From NCBI RefSeq assembly GCF_048323755.1, contig NZ_JBLWFS010000002.1:62001-126000 (forward strand): a stretch of DNA of 64,000 bases, read 5' to 3'. The notes under the pieces were generated by a model, which saw only the letters and a list, made by a program, of their open reading frames with translations, did no database searches and was not told where the DNA came from. Source of the stretch: Alkalihalobacterium sp048323755. GTDB taxonomy: Bacteria > Bacillota > Bacilli > Bacillales > Bacillaceae_F. Position 1 is the stretch's first letter. Each line of letters starts with the position of its first letter. Shown piece after piece: positions 8,384 to 17,654 of this stretch. The translations under genes and the position numbers were made by a program.

Positions 8384-8840
8384 AGGCGTTCAAAATTTCT
8401 TCTTGTCTAGAAAACATTGTTTTCTCCTCTTCATCTGTTAAGTGATCGTAACCTAACAAATGGAGAAATCCATGGACAAGGAGAAATCCTAGTTCTCTTT
8501 CAAAAGAGTGTTCATAACGTTGAGCTTGTTCAATCGTACGTGGTATGGAAATGATAATATCACCTAATACATTTGGACCTTCTGGATCAATAATTTGCAC
8601 CTCTTCTTCCCCCGCCTCATTTAGGGCAAAAGAAATAACGTCCGTAGGTGTATCTTTCCCACGATAATCCCGGTTTATTTCACGGATCCGCTCATCGTCC
8701 ACAAAAGTTATTGAAATTTCGGTTGGTCCAGTTATGCCTTCCATTTTAGCTGCTTCCCTAATAATTTCCTCTGTCAACTGAAGTTGTTTTTTCGTAATCT
8801 CATTAGTTTCGTCAAGAATGTCAATCTCAAAGTTCATCAT
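8367..8840 (-). CDS. ybeY: Endoribonuclease YbeY (rRNA maturation factor)
   Basis: The product is 157 aa with the metal-binding signature H123-GFLH127-LLGYDH133. YbeY is a single-strand-specific zinc RNase involved in 16S rRNA 3'-end processing and 70S quality control. The start is one of two adjacent ATGs at 8840/8837; the first overlaps the pgpH stop (ATGA), which indicates coupling. Length and motifs match the family fully. Confidence 0.96.
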   Translation of the reverse strand: MMNFEIDILDETNEITKKQLQLTEEIIREAAKMEGITGPTEISITFVDDERIREINRDYRGKDTPTDVISFALNEAGEEEVQIIDPEGPNVLGDIIISIPRTIEQAQRYEHSFERELGFLLVHGFLHLLGYDHLTDEEEKTMFSRQEEILNAYGLKR

Positions 8841-11002
8841 TTCGCTCCCTTTTCTTTAGGATCTTCTGGATATTCAATACGAGAATGAAATGTTCCTTGT
8901 AATGTTTCATACATCGAAACCGCCACTTTGTCTAACTCTTTCAAAGTAAGGTCACACTCGTTAAATTGTCCATCCTCGAGACGGTCATTTACGATCTTTC
9001 TTATCATCGCCAATATCTTGTCTGGTGTCGGCTTATTTAATGATCTTACAGCGGCTTCAATGCAGTCTGCTATACCGACAATTGCAGCCTCTTTCGTTTG
9101 AGCTTTTGGCCCAGGGTACCTGAATTGTTCTTCAGGTATTGTTTGATCGGTTTCTTGATTCGCTTTGTGATAAAAATATTTAAGCAATGTCGTCCCGTGA
9201 TGCTGTTCAGCAATATCAATAATTTCTTTAGGCATCTTGTATTCCTTTAACATATCTGCACCGTCATAAGGGTGAGAAATGATAATGGTTTTACTAAGTT
9301 GTGGTGATATTTTATCATGTGGATTATCGATCTTCATTTGATTTTCAATAAAAAAATGCGGTCGTTTCGTTTTTCCGATATCATGATAGTAAGAACCAAC
9401 TCTTGCTAATAAACCATTGGCTCCAATGGACTCACATGCCGCTTCTGCTAAATTCCCGACTACTACACTATGATGGTATGTTCCTGGAGCTTCTAATAAG
9501 ATTTTTCTTAGTAGAGGGTGGTTCGGATTCGATAATTCAATAAGCTTAGTCGTTGATAAAATTCCAAAACCAGCTTCAAAAAATGGAACTAATCCAAGTG
9601 TTAGTACAGCCGCTATAAACCCTGATAAAAAGGCAAAGCCTAAATACATTCCAACTTCGATCCAACTCTGTTGAAACCCCTTCAAAAATAAAATTGATAT
9701 TATCGATACCATATTAATAAATGAAACGAATAGTCCTGCTTTTAGTATTCGAGTCATACTCGTTGAGCGACCTAAGAAATAAACACCCGCAAAACAGCTG
9801 AATAAAATGTATACACCAAACGTAAAATTAAAAGTACCTACCGCATCATTATTAAAGATGATACTTGCAATAATTGCAAAAAAGATACTTGAAAATAACG
9901 CAATACGTTGATGAATTAACGTCGTTAACAACATCGCACCTACTGCAACTGGTACAATTAACCCTACTGCTACTATATCCAATCTTTCAATTAAGCTCGT
10001 TATCTTCATAACCGATACACCGATAAAGAAAATGAGAATAAACATGAGCAAATGGCTATTATTGGTTTTTACACTTGTTTGCGCTTCATTAAGATAATAT
10101 GAAAGCATCCCGACCATTAATAGTACTAAAAGGGCTAATCCTAAATATGGAAATATATTAAACGCATCGTCTAATAAACCAACCATTCGGAGTTGTTCAT
10201 AAACCTCATGATTAATTAACTCTCCCTGCTTCACAAGCAGTTGCCCTTCTCGGATAATAACTGGCTCTACTGATTCAACCGCTTCTTGTTGAAGACGTTC
10301 TGTTGCTTTATCGTCATAAATATAATTAGGTATAATAGCAAATTGTGCCGTTTCAATCATTGCATCATGCAAACGATTAGAAACCGTTAATATTGCAATT
10401 TTATCTTTTACAGACCTTTTAGCTTGGGCTAAATCATTAATCGCAATTCTTTCACTCATTACCGAATGTACTGCATTCGTTGTTGTTTCCCTTGCAACTT
10501 GAAGTTGACTGCTAGAAGATAATAATAGCGTACGAACCGTTTCATCTGAAAGGTCATTCGTTGTCCCAGATGAAATCACTTCTTGAACATATTTTAAGCG
10601 ATCTTCTAAACTTAACTTTTCTGTTTCCTGCCCTTCTTCTGCCTCTAACTCTGTTTTTGTCATTTCTTCGTTAACTAAATGAATTAGATCAAAAATGTCA
10701 TTTATCTTCTCTACTTGCATTTGTGTATATTCTTTTTTCAATGCATAAACAGGTTGGACAGCCTCCAGCACTTCCCGCCGCTTCTGTTCAGTTGCAATTT
10801 TATTCTCAACTGTAATCGGAGAACGAATATCTTGTTCAGCTACTGAGGACATCCGAACTTCAATCTTTTCTGGAATAATATTATCCAGCATTGATAGAAA
10901 TAAAAATACAGCTAATATAACAAAAAGAACACCCCGTAAGTATCGATGATCTTTTACTTTTTTCCACCATGTCATTTGATCGATCGGGGAACGTTTATTC
11001 AA
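8837..11002 (-). CDS. pgpH: Cyclic-di-AMP phosphodiesterase PgpH (7TMR-HD)
   Basis: The product is 721 aa. A TTG at 11002 lies six bases after AGAGGTGA and is the only well-placed start. Layout: an N-terminal membrane anchor (~20-42), a long extracytoplasmic 7TMR-HDED domain (to ~270), a cluster of seven membrane helices (~280-480), then a cytoplasmic HD domain with HHSVVVGNLAEAA and YYHDIGK. Known relatives (YqfF/PgpH) hydrolyse c-di-AMP to pApA. It heads the ybeY-dgkA-cdd-era set and lies downstream of phoH, as in B. subtilis. Confidence 0.96.
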   Translation of the reverse strand: MNKRSPIDQMTWWKKVKDHRYLRGVLFVILAVFLFLSMLDNIIPEKIEVRMSSVAEQDIRSPITVENKIATEQKRREVLEAVQPVYALKKEYTQMQVEKINDIFDLIHLVNEEMTKTELEAEEGQETEKLSLEDRLKYVQEVISSGTTNDLSDETVRTLLLSSSSQLQVARETTTNAVHSVMSERIAINDLAQAKRSVKDKIAILTVSNRLHDAMIETAQFAIIPNYIYDDKATERLQQEAVESVEPVIIREGQLLVKQGELINHEVYEQLRMVGLLDDAFNIFPYLGLALLVLLMVGMLSYYLNEAQTSVKTNNSHLLMFILIFFIGVSVMKITSLIERLDIVAVGLIVPVAVGAMLLTTLIHQRIALFSSIFFAIIASIIFNNDAVGTFNFTFGVYILFSCFAGVYFLGRSTSMTRILKAGLFVSFINMVSIISILFLKGFQQSWIEVGMYLGFAFLSGFIAAVLTLGLVPFFEAGFGILSTTKLIELSNPNHPLLRKILLEAPGTYHHSVVVGNLAEAACESIGANGLLARVGSYYHDIGKTKRPHFFIENQMKIDNPHDKISPQLSKTIIISHPYDGADMLKEYKMPKEIIDIAEQHHGTTLLKYFYHKANQETDQTIPEEQFRYPGPKAQTKEAAIVGIADCIEAAVRSLNKPTPDKILAMIRKIVNDRLEDGQFNECDLTLKELDKVAVSMYETLQGTFHSRIEYPEDPKEKGAK

Positions 11003-11222
11003 GATCGGTCACCTCTTATTTTCTTACCTATTACTCCATTCCCTGTTTGTCCAACAACATAAAGTTTTAAACTTAGGGAAGAAACAATTATGTAATAAGG
11101 ATAAGAGGGCGACTCATAAGTACTATTTCATATCGCTTAATAATAGTGTCTCATCGTTTGAGCAGCTAGTTATCGAGCGAGGCCGAGTACTTTAAATATG
11201 GGTCACCCTCAGAACAAAATGT

Positions 11223-12197
11223 TTACTCTTCTTTATCTCTTTTTTCTGATTGATCATACGCATCTAAAATCCTTTGAACGAGCGTATGACGTACGACGTC
11301 AGATTGTTGTAAGTAAATAAAGTCTACCCCTTGTACATTACCAAGTACGTCGATACCAACTTTTAACCCGGATCTTTTTCCTTTTGGTAAGTCAATTTGT
11401 GTTAAATCTCCATTTACAACCATCTTTGAACCAAAACCTAATCGTGTTAAAAACATTTTCATTTGCTCTTGTGTCGTATTTTGAGCTTCATCTAAAATAA
11501 CGAAAGAATCGTCTAATGTCCGTCCTCGCATATACGCTAATGGTGCAACTTCTATTGTCCCTCTCTCCATTAATCGAAGGGTTTGTTCAACACCTAAAAT
11601 ATCATGAAGAGCATCGTAGAGCGGGCGCAAGTACGGATCGACTTTTTCCTTTAGGTCACCCGGTAAAAAGCCTAAACTTTCTCCAGCTTCTACCGCCGGA
11701 CGTGTCAGGACAATTTTCTTTACTTGTCCTTCTTTTAATGCTGTTACAGCCATAACAACAGCCAAATACGTTTTTCCAGTTCCAGCAGGACCTATTCCAA
11801 AGACGAGGTCTCGCTTTCTTATCGATGAAACATAATGTTTTTGCCCTAATGTCTTAATCAATACAGGTTTGCCTTTTGCATTGACAGTAAGCTTTTCTTG
11901 ATATAAATGAAGAAGTTCTTCTAGCATGCCTTTTTCTGCTAATTGAATAGCATATACAACATCTCGTTCAGACAATGCCGTTCCTTGACGTAACAGCTTC
12001 AACATCGTTTCTAGAACATCTTTCACGACATGTACTGCTTCATCTTCACCTTTAATTGAAAGATCTTCCCCGCGAGTCGTTATTTGAACACCGAGTTTTT
12101 CTTCAATCCGTTTTAAATGTGCGTCGTTTGGACCGTACAATCTTTGAACTTCATTTTGATCTTTAATTTCTAATGGAATATTCTTCATTTGTGACAA
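11223..12197 (-). CDS. phoH: PhoH-like ATPase
   Basis: The product is about 324 aa. An N-terminal nucleic-acid-binding region (~20-75) is followed by a P-loop NTPase with Walker A GPAGTGKT and Walker B FVILDEAQN. PhoH-like proteins are cytoplasmic ATPases thought to act on RNA. Three starts are possible: TTG at 12206 (overlapping the yqfD stop, too close to the SD), TTG at 12197 (nine bases after GGAGA, chosen) and ATG at 12188. The gene abuts yqfD and is 220 bases from pgpH; that gap shows no clear feature. Confidence 0.93.
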   Translation of the reverse strand: MSQMKNIPLEIKDQNEVQRLYGPNDAHLKRIEEKLGVQITTRGEDLSIKGEDEAVHVVKDVLETMLKLLRQGTALSERDVVYAIQLAEKGMLEELLHLYQEKLTVNAKGKPVLIKTLGQKHYVSSIRKRDLVFGIGPAGTGKTYLAVVMAVTALKEGQVKKIVLTRPAVEAGESLGFLPGDLKEKVDPYLRPLYDALHDILGVEQTLRLMERGTIEVAPLAYMRGRTLDDSFVILDEAQNTTQEQMKMFLTRLGFGSKMVVNGDLTQIDLPKGKRSGLKVGIDVLGNVQGVDFIYLQQSDVVRHTLVQRILDAYDQSEKRDKEE

Positions 12198-12202
12198 TAG
12201 CC

Positions 12203-13390
12203 TCAATCTCCTTGAATGATCGGTTGCTCCGTCGTAATATCTTCTATAACTTGGTAGTGAAGCTTTAATTTAACTTTACCATTCTCAACGTCTTGGTGCA
12301 AAACTTTTTCACCTTTTATTAACGCATCCTCAGGTAATCGCTCTTCCAATTCTTCTTTCGCCATTTTTTTGGCGACTTGTACTGCTTCTTCTACGGTGTA
12401 CTCTCGTTCTACTTCATTTTTTTCTAACCATTGCTTTTTCTTATATTGCACAGGTATTGTCCAATTTAAAAGTTGTATTGAATGTTTTCTTTCAAAAGGC
12501 TCTGCTTTTTCAAAGGTATGTTTTTTCCAACCCCAAATCGGTAAGTCTAAATTAAAAAAAGATAAGTAATGGTACGTCTTACCTTCCCCTGTTAGTGTTT
12601 CAAAATGATTAACAAGGGGAACCGTTACTTCAGACTTGTACCAAATTTCGCCGAGAACACTTCCTTTAGCAGGAACAATTTGTGTATTATCTTCTTTTCC
12701 AATAAATCCAGAAACGAGTAAATCACCTTTATTTACAAATTCATTTCTCCGAACTAACACTTGACCTTGTTCAATAAACATATCATGTATAATTGCTTTT
12801 TTCTTAGCTACTAAGTGTCTCGGGTTTAATGTTTCCTGTTTTTCGGGTAAGGTTTGTTCTACAACACTGAACTGAAAGGTTGTACCATTAAGCTTTACAC
12901 CAATCCATGTGGCATCTTCAATTTGGTCTGTTACTTTCTTTTGTATCTCTTCAACACTAGGAAGCATAAAAATGAACTTCCCACGCTCAATTCCAATTTC
13001 TTCAACAGCTAACCGCAGTTGATGCTCGACCTTAGGAGACGCTCCCTCGATCGATATGTTCCAGACCATGTTTGACAAGATTAGAAGAACGATAGCAAAG
13101 GAAAGGATCCCTGCCGTAAATCCTCCTCGCTTCCACATTTTTTTATATAAGAAAGGCAATCCGCGTCTTTCAGTAAATGTTACCTTACAGCTTGTCATAC
13201 GTAAAAGAGGCCTCAGACGTTTAACGTCTTCTAAGGCAATGTAACAAACAATCCGCTCGTCGCCAGCTCTTTTAATGTTCCAAATATGAATGTCGTATTC
13301 TATACACCGGTTTAAAAACCTTTCCCCATATGGTCCATCTATTCTCATTCTAACGTAACCATAAATGTAAGTTAACCAAACATTTTTCAT
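12203..13390 (-). CDS. yqfD: Sporulation protein YqfD (SpoIV family)
   Basis: The product is 395 aa from the ATG at 13390, which has AGGAGG six bases upstream; the ATG two codons earlier touches that SD and is not used. One membrane helix is near residues 88-110 (GFTAGILSFAIVLLILSNMVW), followed by a large extracytoplasmic part ending in a charged C-terminus. YqfD is required for efficient spore cortex/coat development in B. subtilis and belongs to the mother-cell programme. It follows yqfC closely and probably shares its sigma-E-type promoter. Confidence 0.93.
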   Translation of the reverse strand: MKNVWLTYIYGYVRMRIDGPYGERFLNRCIEYDIHIWNIKRAGDERIVCYIALEDVKRLRPLLRMTSCKVTFTERRGLPFLYKKMWKRGGFTAGILSFAIVLLILSNMVWNISIEGASPKVEHQLRLAVEEIGIERGKFIFMLPSVEEIQKKVTDQIEDATWIGVKLNGTTFQFSVVEQTLPEKQETLNPRHLVAKKKAIIHDMFIEQGQVLVRRNEFVNKGDLLVSGFIGKEDNTQIVPAKGSVLGEIWYKSEVTVPLVNHFETLTGEGKTYHYLSFFNLDLPIWGWKKHTFEKAEPFERKHSIQLLNWTIPVQYKKKQWLEKNEVEREYTVEEAVQVAKKMAKEELEERLPEDALIKGEKVLHQDVENGKVKLKLHYQVIEDITTEQPIIQGD

Positions 13391-13414
13391 TGTCATCCTC
13401 CTACTAACTTTGAT

Positions 13415-13696
13415 CTATTCATTAATAAATAAGACTTTATCGATCTTTCCTTCTAATAGGAGTTCTTCAGGTAGTATCGTCTTGATGACAAATTGTTCTC
13501 CTTTGATTAAGAGCTGACCTTGAGACAATAATAAACGGATCTCTTCATTAGAAAATTGAAGGACACCGCGATGATTTTCAATATAAATATGAATTTGTCC
13601 TATCATTGTAATACGGGGTAAATCCATCATTACATCAGGTGGTAGCTCCATCTGGTCTGTAAGAAATTTCTTCACTTGTTGTCGCCACTTTTTCAT
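13415..13696 (-). CDS. yqfC: Sporulation protein YqfC
   Basis: The product is 93 aa (MKKWRQQVKKFLTDQMELPPDVMMDLPRI), the length and start of the YabP/YqfC sporulation family. The ATG at 13696 is preceded by AGGAGGTTCTCTG. In B. subtilis yqfC and yqfD form a mother-cell operon needed for sporulation; the molecular role is not known. A sigma-E-like promoter lies directly upstream. Confidence 0.93.
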   Translation of the reverse strand: MKKWRQQVKKFLTDQMELPPDVMMDLPRITMIGQIHIYIENHRGVLQFSNEEIRLLLSQGQLLIKGEQFVIKTILPEELLLEGKIDKVLFINE

Positions 13697-13718
13697 CAGA
13701 GAACCTCCTCTCCTCTCA

Positions 13719-13747
13719 TTTTTATGACAGGAAGAGATTGACTATCA
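13719..13747 (-). promoter_or_regulatory. Probable sigma-E promoter of yqfC-yqfD
   Basis: On the minus strand TGATAGT (13747-13741), 14 bases, then CATAAAAA (13726-13719) matches the sigma-E pattern KMATATT-N14-CATACANT moderately. It ends just before the yqfC ribosome site, which fits the known mother-cell expression of this pair. Confidence 0.5.
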
Positions 13748-13756
13748 CTATAAAAT

Positions 13757-13794
13757 AAAAAAACAAGGCTAAGAATTCACTTAGCCTTGTTTTT
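13757..13794 (-). terminator. Intrinsic terminator of the nfeD-floA operon
   Basis: Perfect 15-bp arms (13759-13773 and 13780-13794) enclose a six-base loop and are followed on the minus strand by Ts. It lies 12 bases past the stop of the 177-aa gene and insulates yqfC. Confidence 0.92.
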
Positions 13795-13806
13795 AAACCA
13801 TTATTA

Positions 13807-14337
13807 TTATCTTTTATTAGAATAGGAACGCATGGATCGAGGCTTACCTAAGATCTCAGACCAGATAATTCCTTTCATTGCATCTGCTTGAGAAATGTTC
13901 TCAAAATTGAGATCGAGCTTCGTTTGTTTTTTCCCTATTTCGTTATTCGTAATCGGTGATTCTGAAATTGCAGATTGCGTTCTACCCTCTGCTCGCTTTA
14001 ACTTCTTCCGCTTTTCTTCTAATTGAGCACGTAATTTCTCCATGTCTGTTCGTCGATCATTCACAGTAGTATCTACTTCTCGATGAATCGGCTCAAAAGA
14101 CGGTTCAAACGACGGTTCAACTTCTCTTGCTAAAGTTGGCTGAGGTTTATCCCTTTCGTCAGGAGCTTGTTCTTGACGGAAAATTTCTTTCCAGTCAATT
14201 TCTTGTTCCCTTTGTGGTTTTTTGCCTTGCTCTGCTTCTTTTCTTGCCTCTGCTTGACGACTAAAGAAATTCCACAATGCACCTAATATAAGTATAACGA
14301 AAAAGATATTTCCAAATAGGAAATCAAGAATATTCAA
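13807..14337 (-). CDS. YqfB-position membrane-anchored protein of the floA operon
   Basis: The product is 176 aa. The TTG at 14337 is eight bases from AGGAGG and is preferred to the TTG at 14343, which lies too close. One N-terminal membrane helix (NILDFLFGNIFFVILILGAL) is followed by a highly charged, probably coiled-coil or disordered segment (~35-130, rich in E, K, R, Q) and a C-terminal block ending SEILGKPRSMRSYSNKR. I do not recognise a catalytic domain. It occupies the place of yqfB, the third gene of the sigma-W operon of B. subtilis, and may be a scaffold partner of flotillin; that role is inferred from position only. Confidence 0.82.
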   Translation of the reverse strand: MNILDFLFGNIFFVILILGALWNFFSRQAEARKEAEQGKKPQREQEIDWKEIFRQEQAPDERDKPQPTLAREVEPSFEPSFEPIHREVDTTVNDRRTDMEKLRAQLEEKRKKLKRAEGRTQSAISESPITNNEIGKKQTKLDLNFENISQADAMKGIIWSEILGKPRSMRSYSNKR

Positions 14338-14369
14338 TGTCAACTCCTCCTTTTAGAGGATTATTTACA

Positions 14370-15362
14370 TTACTTTTTATTATCATCATCACTATCGTTT
14401 GTTGCTTTACCAATCGAGTCTCTCATATCTGTATCAGCCATAATGTTTTGATAGTTGACATAGTCCATAACGCCCATGTGACCACTGCGAAGCGCTTCAG
14501 AAAGAGCCATAGGAACTTCCGCTTCAGCTTCTACAACTTTCGCTCTCATTTCTTCAACTTTCGCTTTCATTTCTTGTTCTTTTGCTACAGCCATCGCACG
14601 ACGTTCTTCAGCTTTAGCTTGTGCAATTTTCTTATCTGCTTCTGCTTGGTCTGTTTGTAGTTCAGCACCGATGTTTTTACCGATGTCAATATCTGCAATA
14701 TCGATCGAAAGAATTTCAAACGCGGTACCTGCATCTAAACCTTTAGTTAAAACGGTTTGAGAAATCATATCTGGATTTTCAAGTACTTTTTTATGATTTA
14801 CAGCAGAACCGATTGTGGATACAATCCCTTCACCAACACGGGCAATAACTGTATCTTCACCAGCACCCCCGACTAAACGATCGATGTTCGCACGAACTGT
14901 AATACGTGCTTTTGCTTTTACTTCAATCCCATCCATTGCTACACCGGCAATAAATGGCGTTTCAATAACTTTCGGATTTACACTCATTTGTACAGCCTCT
15001 AATACATCACGACCTGCTAAGTCGATCGCAGCTGCTCTTTCAAAGCTAAGATCAATATTAGCTCGTTGTGCAGCAATTAAGGCATTTACAACGCGGTCAA
15101 CATTACCACCTGCTAAATAATGACCTTCTAGTTTACTTGTGTTTAAGTCAAGACCTGCTTTTACTGCCTTAATTAGCGGATTTACAACACGCGCTGGAAT
15201 AACTCGACGGAGCCTCATTCCAACTAATTCAAAGATACCAATTTTTACTCCAGCAGCTAATGCTGAAATCCATAGCATAACTGGAACAAATGTAAATAAG
15301 ACTGCTAATGCAACAATAATTAAACCTAAAATAATGAGAATGAAAATATCTGATTGTGGCAC
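14370..15362 (-). CDS. floA: Flotillin-like protein FloA
   Basis: The product is 330 aa from a GTG at 15362 seven bases after GGAGG. An N-terminal membrane hairpin (~5-45) precedes a PHB/SPFH-like domain and a long helical part rich in A, E and K (~230-290, QAEADKKIAQAKAEERRAMAVAKEQEMKAKVEEMRAKV is heptad-like). FloA organises membrane microdomains and responds to envelope stress. It is the middle gene of a three-gene operon driven by a sigma-W-type promoter, as in B. subtilis (yqeZ-yqfA-yqfB). Confidence 0.96.
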   Translation of the reverse strand: MPQSDIFILIILGLIIVALAVLFTFVPVMLWISALAAGVKIGIFELVGMRLRRVIPARVVNPLIKAVKAGLDLNTSKLEGHYLAGGNVDRVVNALIAAQRANIDLSFERAAAIDLAGRDVLEAVQMSVNPKVIETPFIAGVAMDGIEVKAKARITVRANIDRLVGGAGEDTVIARVGEGIVSTIGSAVNHKKVLENPDMISQTVLTKGLDAGTAFEILSIDIADIDIGKNIGAELQTDQAEADKKIAQAKAEERRAMAVAKEQEMKAKVEEMRAKVVEAEAEVPMALSEALRSGHMGVMDYVNYQNIMADTDMRDSIGKATNDSDDDNKK

Positions 15363-15364
15363 TT

Positions 15365-16717
15365 TTATTCCTCCCTTTGTGAATGTTTTTTAGCTTCTCT
15401 AACAACGATACGAGAACCAGAGGTATATACGACCTCTACTTCCTTACCTTGTTCAATATACCCTCCCTCAGTAACGACGTCAAGACGGTCGCTTCCGAAT
15501 AGCGCCATTCCAGAAGGTCGTAATGGGGTAATCGTCTCTCCTACTTGACCTATTAGTTCGTCCCTGGTGACATTTGAAATATAGCCTTCTTCGGTTGTTG
15601 TTGCACCGGTAAAGACGATTTTCTTCATTGGACCGCGGTAACCAAAATATTTAAAGATCAGAATAGAAACAATCGTTGTAATGACAACTGCAATTAATAA
15701 TGAGATGAGAATATTAACTGTGGAGTAAGAGGCCAAAATCATACTTCCAATAATAGATCCGATGCCTAGTACGCCAAATATTCCAAATCCGGGGACAAAT
15801 ATTTCAATGAGAATTAAAACAATTCCTCCTCCAAAAAGGATGACAGATTCCAATCCGGCAAACCCTGCAAATAGATGTCCAAAGAAGAAAAGTAATAATG
15901 CTGAAATTCCCATAATTCCCGGAACACCAAATCCCGGTGAGTATAGTTCAAGCACTAACCCTAAACTTCCAATTGATAATAAAATAGGAATAACAACAGG
16001 ATGCGTGACAAAACGAGCAATCTGTTCTGCAAAACTTACTTCCATATCTTTTTCAATCGCATTTTCTAATTGTAGAAACTCAAGTAATTCTGCACGGTTA
16101 CTCGCTAACGCATCAGCGTACCCTACTTCGTAGGCATCGCCTGATGTTAATGTAAGAAATCGTCCTTTTTCTGCATTGTACTCTGGCAAATCAACAGAAT
16201 TATCCGCCATCGCTCTAGCATATATAGGATCACGATCATTTAGTTTTGCTGACTCTTCCATCTCAGCAATCCAATACGATTGCATCTTCTCTTCAGCAGC
16301 ATTACCAGCTCCGTCAATGACACCGGCAGATCCAATTAGTGCTCCAGGTGCCATTACAATTTGATCTGCATTTAAGGAAATATATGCACCTGCGGAAATG
16401 GCATCTTTTACTACGTAAGCTGTAATTGGGATGTCTGTTTCTCGCAGCAACCTAGCAATGTTGCCAGCCGCATCGACAGCACCACCTGGAGTATCAATTT
16501 CCAAAACAATGTGATCAGCGCCTTCTTCTATAGCAGACTCTATAGAACGTTTCATAAACGCCTCTAGCCCTCGCTCCACTGTCTGTTCAACAGGAATGTA
16601 GTAAACAATCGGTTGTGATGTCGGGGTTTGACTATGTACAAAAAATTGTAATGGTATAAGACAGAAAGCAGCGACCATTAAAGATAGATAAAACCTAATA
16701 AGTAGCTTTCTCCTCAA
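15365..16717 (-). CDS. yqeZ: NfeD-type membrane serine protease (YqeZ)
   Basis: The product is 450 aa from a TTG at 16717. It has a signal peptide (~1-30), a ClpP-fold protease domain (LEIDTPGGAVDAAGNIARLL, then DAISAGAYISLNADQIVMAPGALIGSAG, which carries the catalytic serine and lysine regions), four to five membrane helices (~235-350) and a C-terminal OB-fold NfeD domain. Long NfeD proteins are paired with flotillins/stomatins and are thought to cleave or remodel them. It directly precedes floA with a two-base gap. Confidence 0.94.
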   Translation of the reverse strand: MRRKLLIRFYLSLMVAAFCLIPLQFFVHSQTPTSQPIVYYIPVEQTVERGLEAFMKRSIESAIEEGADHIVLEIDTPGGAVDAAGNIARLLRETDIPITAYVVKDAISAGAYISLNADQIVMAPGALIGSAGVIDGAGNAAEEKMQSYWIAEMEESAKLNDRDPIYARAMADNSVDLPEYNAEKGRFLTLTSGDAYEVGYADALASNRAELLEFLQLENAIEKDMEVSFAEQIARFVTHPVVIPILLSIGSLGLVLELYSPGFGVPGIMGISALLLFFFGHLFAGFAGLESVILFGGGIVLILIEIFVPGFGIFGVLGIGSIIGSMILASYSTVNILISLLIAVVITTIVSILIFKYFGYRGPMKKIVFTGATTTEEGYISNVTRDELIGQVGETITPLRPSGMALFGSDRLDVVTEGGYIEQGKEVEVVYTSGSRIVVREAKKHSQREE

Positions 16718-16757
16718 TCTTAAGCCCCCTTTCTTATATTTAATTTGTTATTACATA

Positions 16758-16783
16758 TACGTTATTAGTATAACAAGGTTTCA
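16758..16783 (-). promoter_or_regulatory. Sigma-W promoter of the yqeZ-floA operon
   Basis: TGAAAC (16783-16778), exactly 16 bases, then CGTA (16761-16758) is a full match to the sigma-W consensus. It lies about 40 bases before the yqeZ start. In B. subtilis this operon belongs to the sigma-W antibiotic/envelope-stress regulon. Confidence 0.88.
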
Positions 16784-16861
16784 CTTTTTTAACGAATAAT
16801 TAAACATTAAATTTATTTGCACATTACAGAAAAAAAACCATAAATGCAGAAAATCGAATAA

Positions 16862-16902
16862 AAATGGTGCCAGGTACCTTTAAAAGGTACCTGGCACCAT
16901 TT
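16862..16902. repeat. Perfect 19-bp palindrome with 3-base loop
   Basis: The arms read aaatggtgccaggtacctt and its exact complement, with taa between. It contains GGTGCCAGGTACC, resembling the GGTGCCAGGCACC-type palindromes I know as dispersed intergenic elements in Bacillus genomes. It sits between the yqeZ promoter and the yqeY terminator and has no T-run of its own. Confidence 0.85.
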
Positions 16903-16917
16903 GTAATGATACATTTA

Positions 16918-16949
16918 AAAAGAGCCTTGCATAAATACAAGGCTCTTTT
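16918..16949 (-). terminator. Intrinsic terminator after yqeY
   Basis: Arms of 12 bp (16918-16929 and 16938-16949) close an eight-base loop, with Ts on the minus-strand 3' side. It begins eight bases past the yqeY stop. Confidence 0.88.
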
Positions 16950-16956
16950 CTAGCTT

Positions 16957-17400
16957 TTATGATAAATGCTGTTTAACAAGACGGTTCACAAGACCGCCAT
17001 CAGCTTTGCCTTTTACCTTTGGCATGATCGCTCCCATTACTTTTCCAAAGTCAGCTGTTGAAGTAGCACCCACTTCAGAAATTGTTTCTTGAACAATTTG
17101 AGTGACTTCCTCTTCAGAAAGCTGTTCTGGTAAGTATTGCTGGAGAACTTCAATTTCTCCATGCAGCTTTGAAGCTAAATCATCACGGTTGGCTTTTTCA
17201 AACTCATGGAGGGATTCCCTGCGTTGCTTGAGTTCGCGGTTTAGTACCGTAAGTGTTTCATCTTCAGAAAGCTCACGTCTAAGTTTGATTTGTTCGTTCT
17301 GCAACGAAGATTTCACCATACGAATAACAGAGAGTTTTTCCTTCTCTTTGCTTTTCATCGCTGCCTTCATATCATCAGTAAGACGATCTAGAAGATTCAA
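16957..17400 (-). CDS. yqeY: GatB/YqeY domain protein
   Basis: The product is 147 aa. The TTG at 17400 (nine bases after GAGAGG) is chosen because MNLLDRLTDDMKAAMK fits the family; the GTG at 17409 is too close to the SD. YqeY resembles the C-terminal tRNA-binding tail of the GatB amidotransferase subunit, with the typical end GKADGGLVNRLVKQHL. Its function is not established. It follows rpsU with a 22-base gap and shares that promoter. Confidence 0.94.
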   Translation of the reverse strand: MNLLDRLTDDMKAAMKSKEKEKLSVIRMVKSSLQNEQIKLRRELSEDETLTVLNRELKQRRESLHEFEKANRDDLASKLHGEIEVLQQYLPEQLSEEEVTQIVQETISEVGATSTADFGKVMGAIMPKVKGKADGGLVNRLVKQHLS

Positions 17401-17422
17401 TCGATACACCCTCTCTTACGAA

Positions 17423-17596
17423 TTAGAACTTACGCTTTCTTGCTGCCTCAGATTTTTTCTTACGCTTTACACTAGGCTTTTCATAGTGCTTACGCTTTTT
17501 CACTTCAGCTAATGTACCTTCTTTTGAAAGTGATCTCTTGAAGCGACGAAGAGCAGCATCGATCGATTCATTTTTGCGAACACGAGTTTCTGCCAT
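17423..17596 (-). CDS. rpsU: Ribosomal protein bS21
   Basis: The product is 57 aa (MAETRVRKNESIDAALRRFKR), very basic at the C-terminus (VKRKKKSEAARKRKF). The ATG at 17596 follows GGAGGGAGGG. bS21 binds the platform of the 30S subunit and helps initiation. It is first in rpsU-yqeY. Confidence 0.98.
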   Translation of the reverse strand: MAETRVRKNESIDAALRRFKRSLSKEGTLAEVKKRKHYEKPSVKRKKKSEAARKRKF

Positions 17597-17654
17597 TTTA
17601 TTTCCCTCCCTCCGAAACAACCAACTACGACTTCAAAAAAACAAGTCTTTTTTG

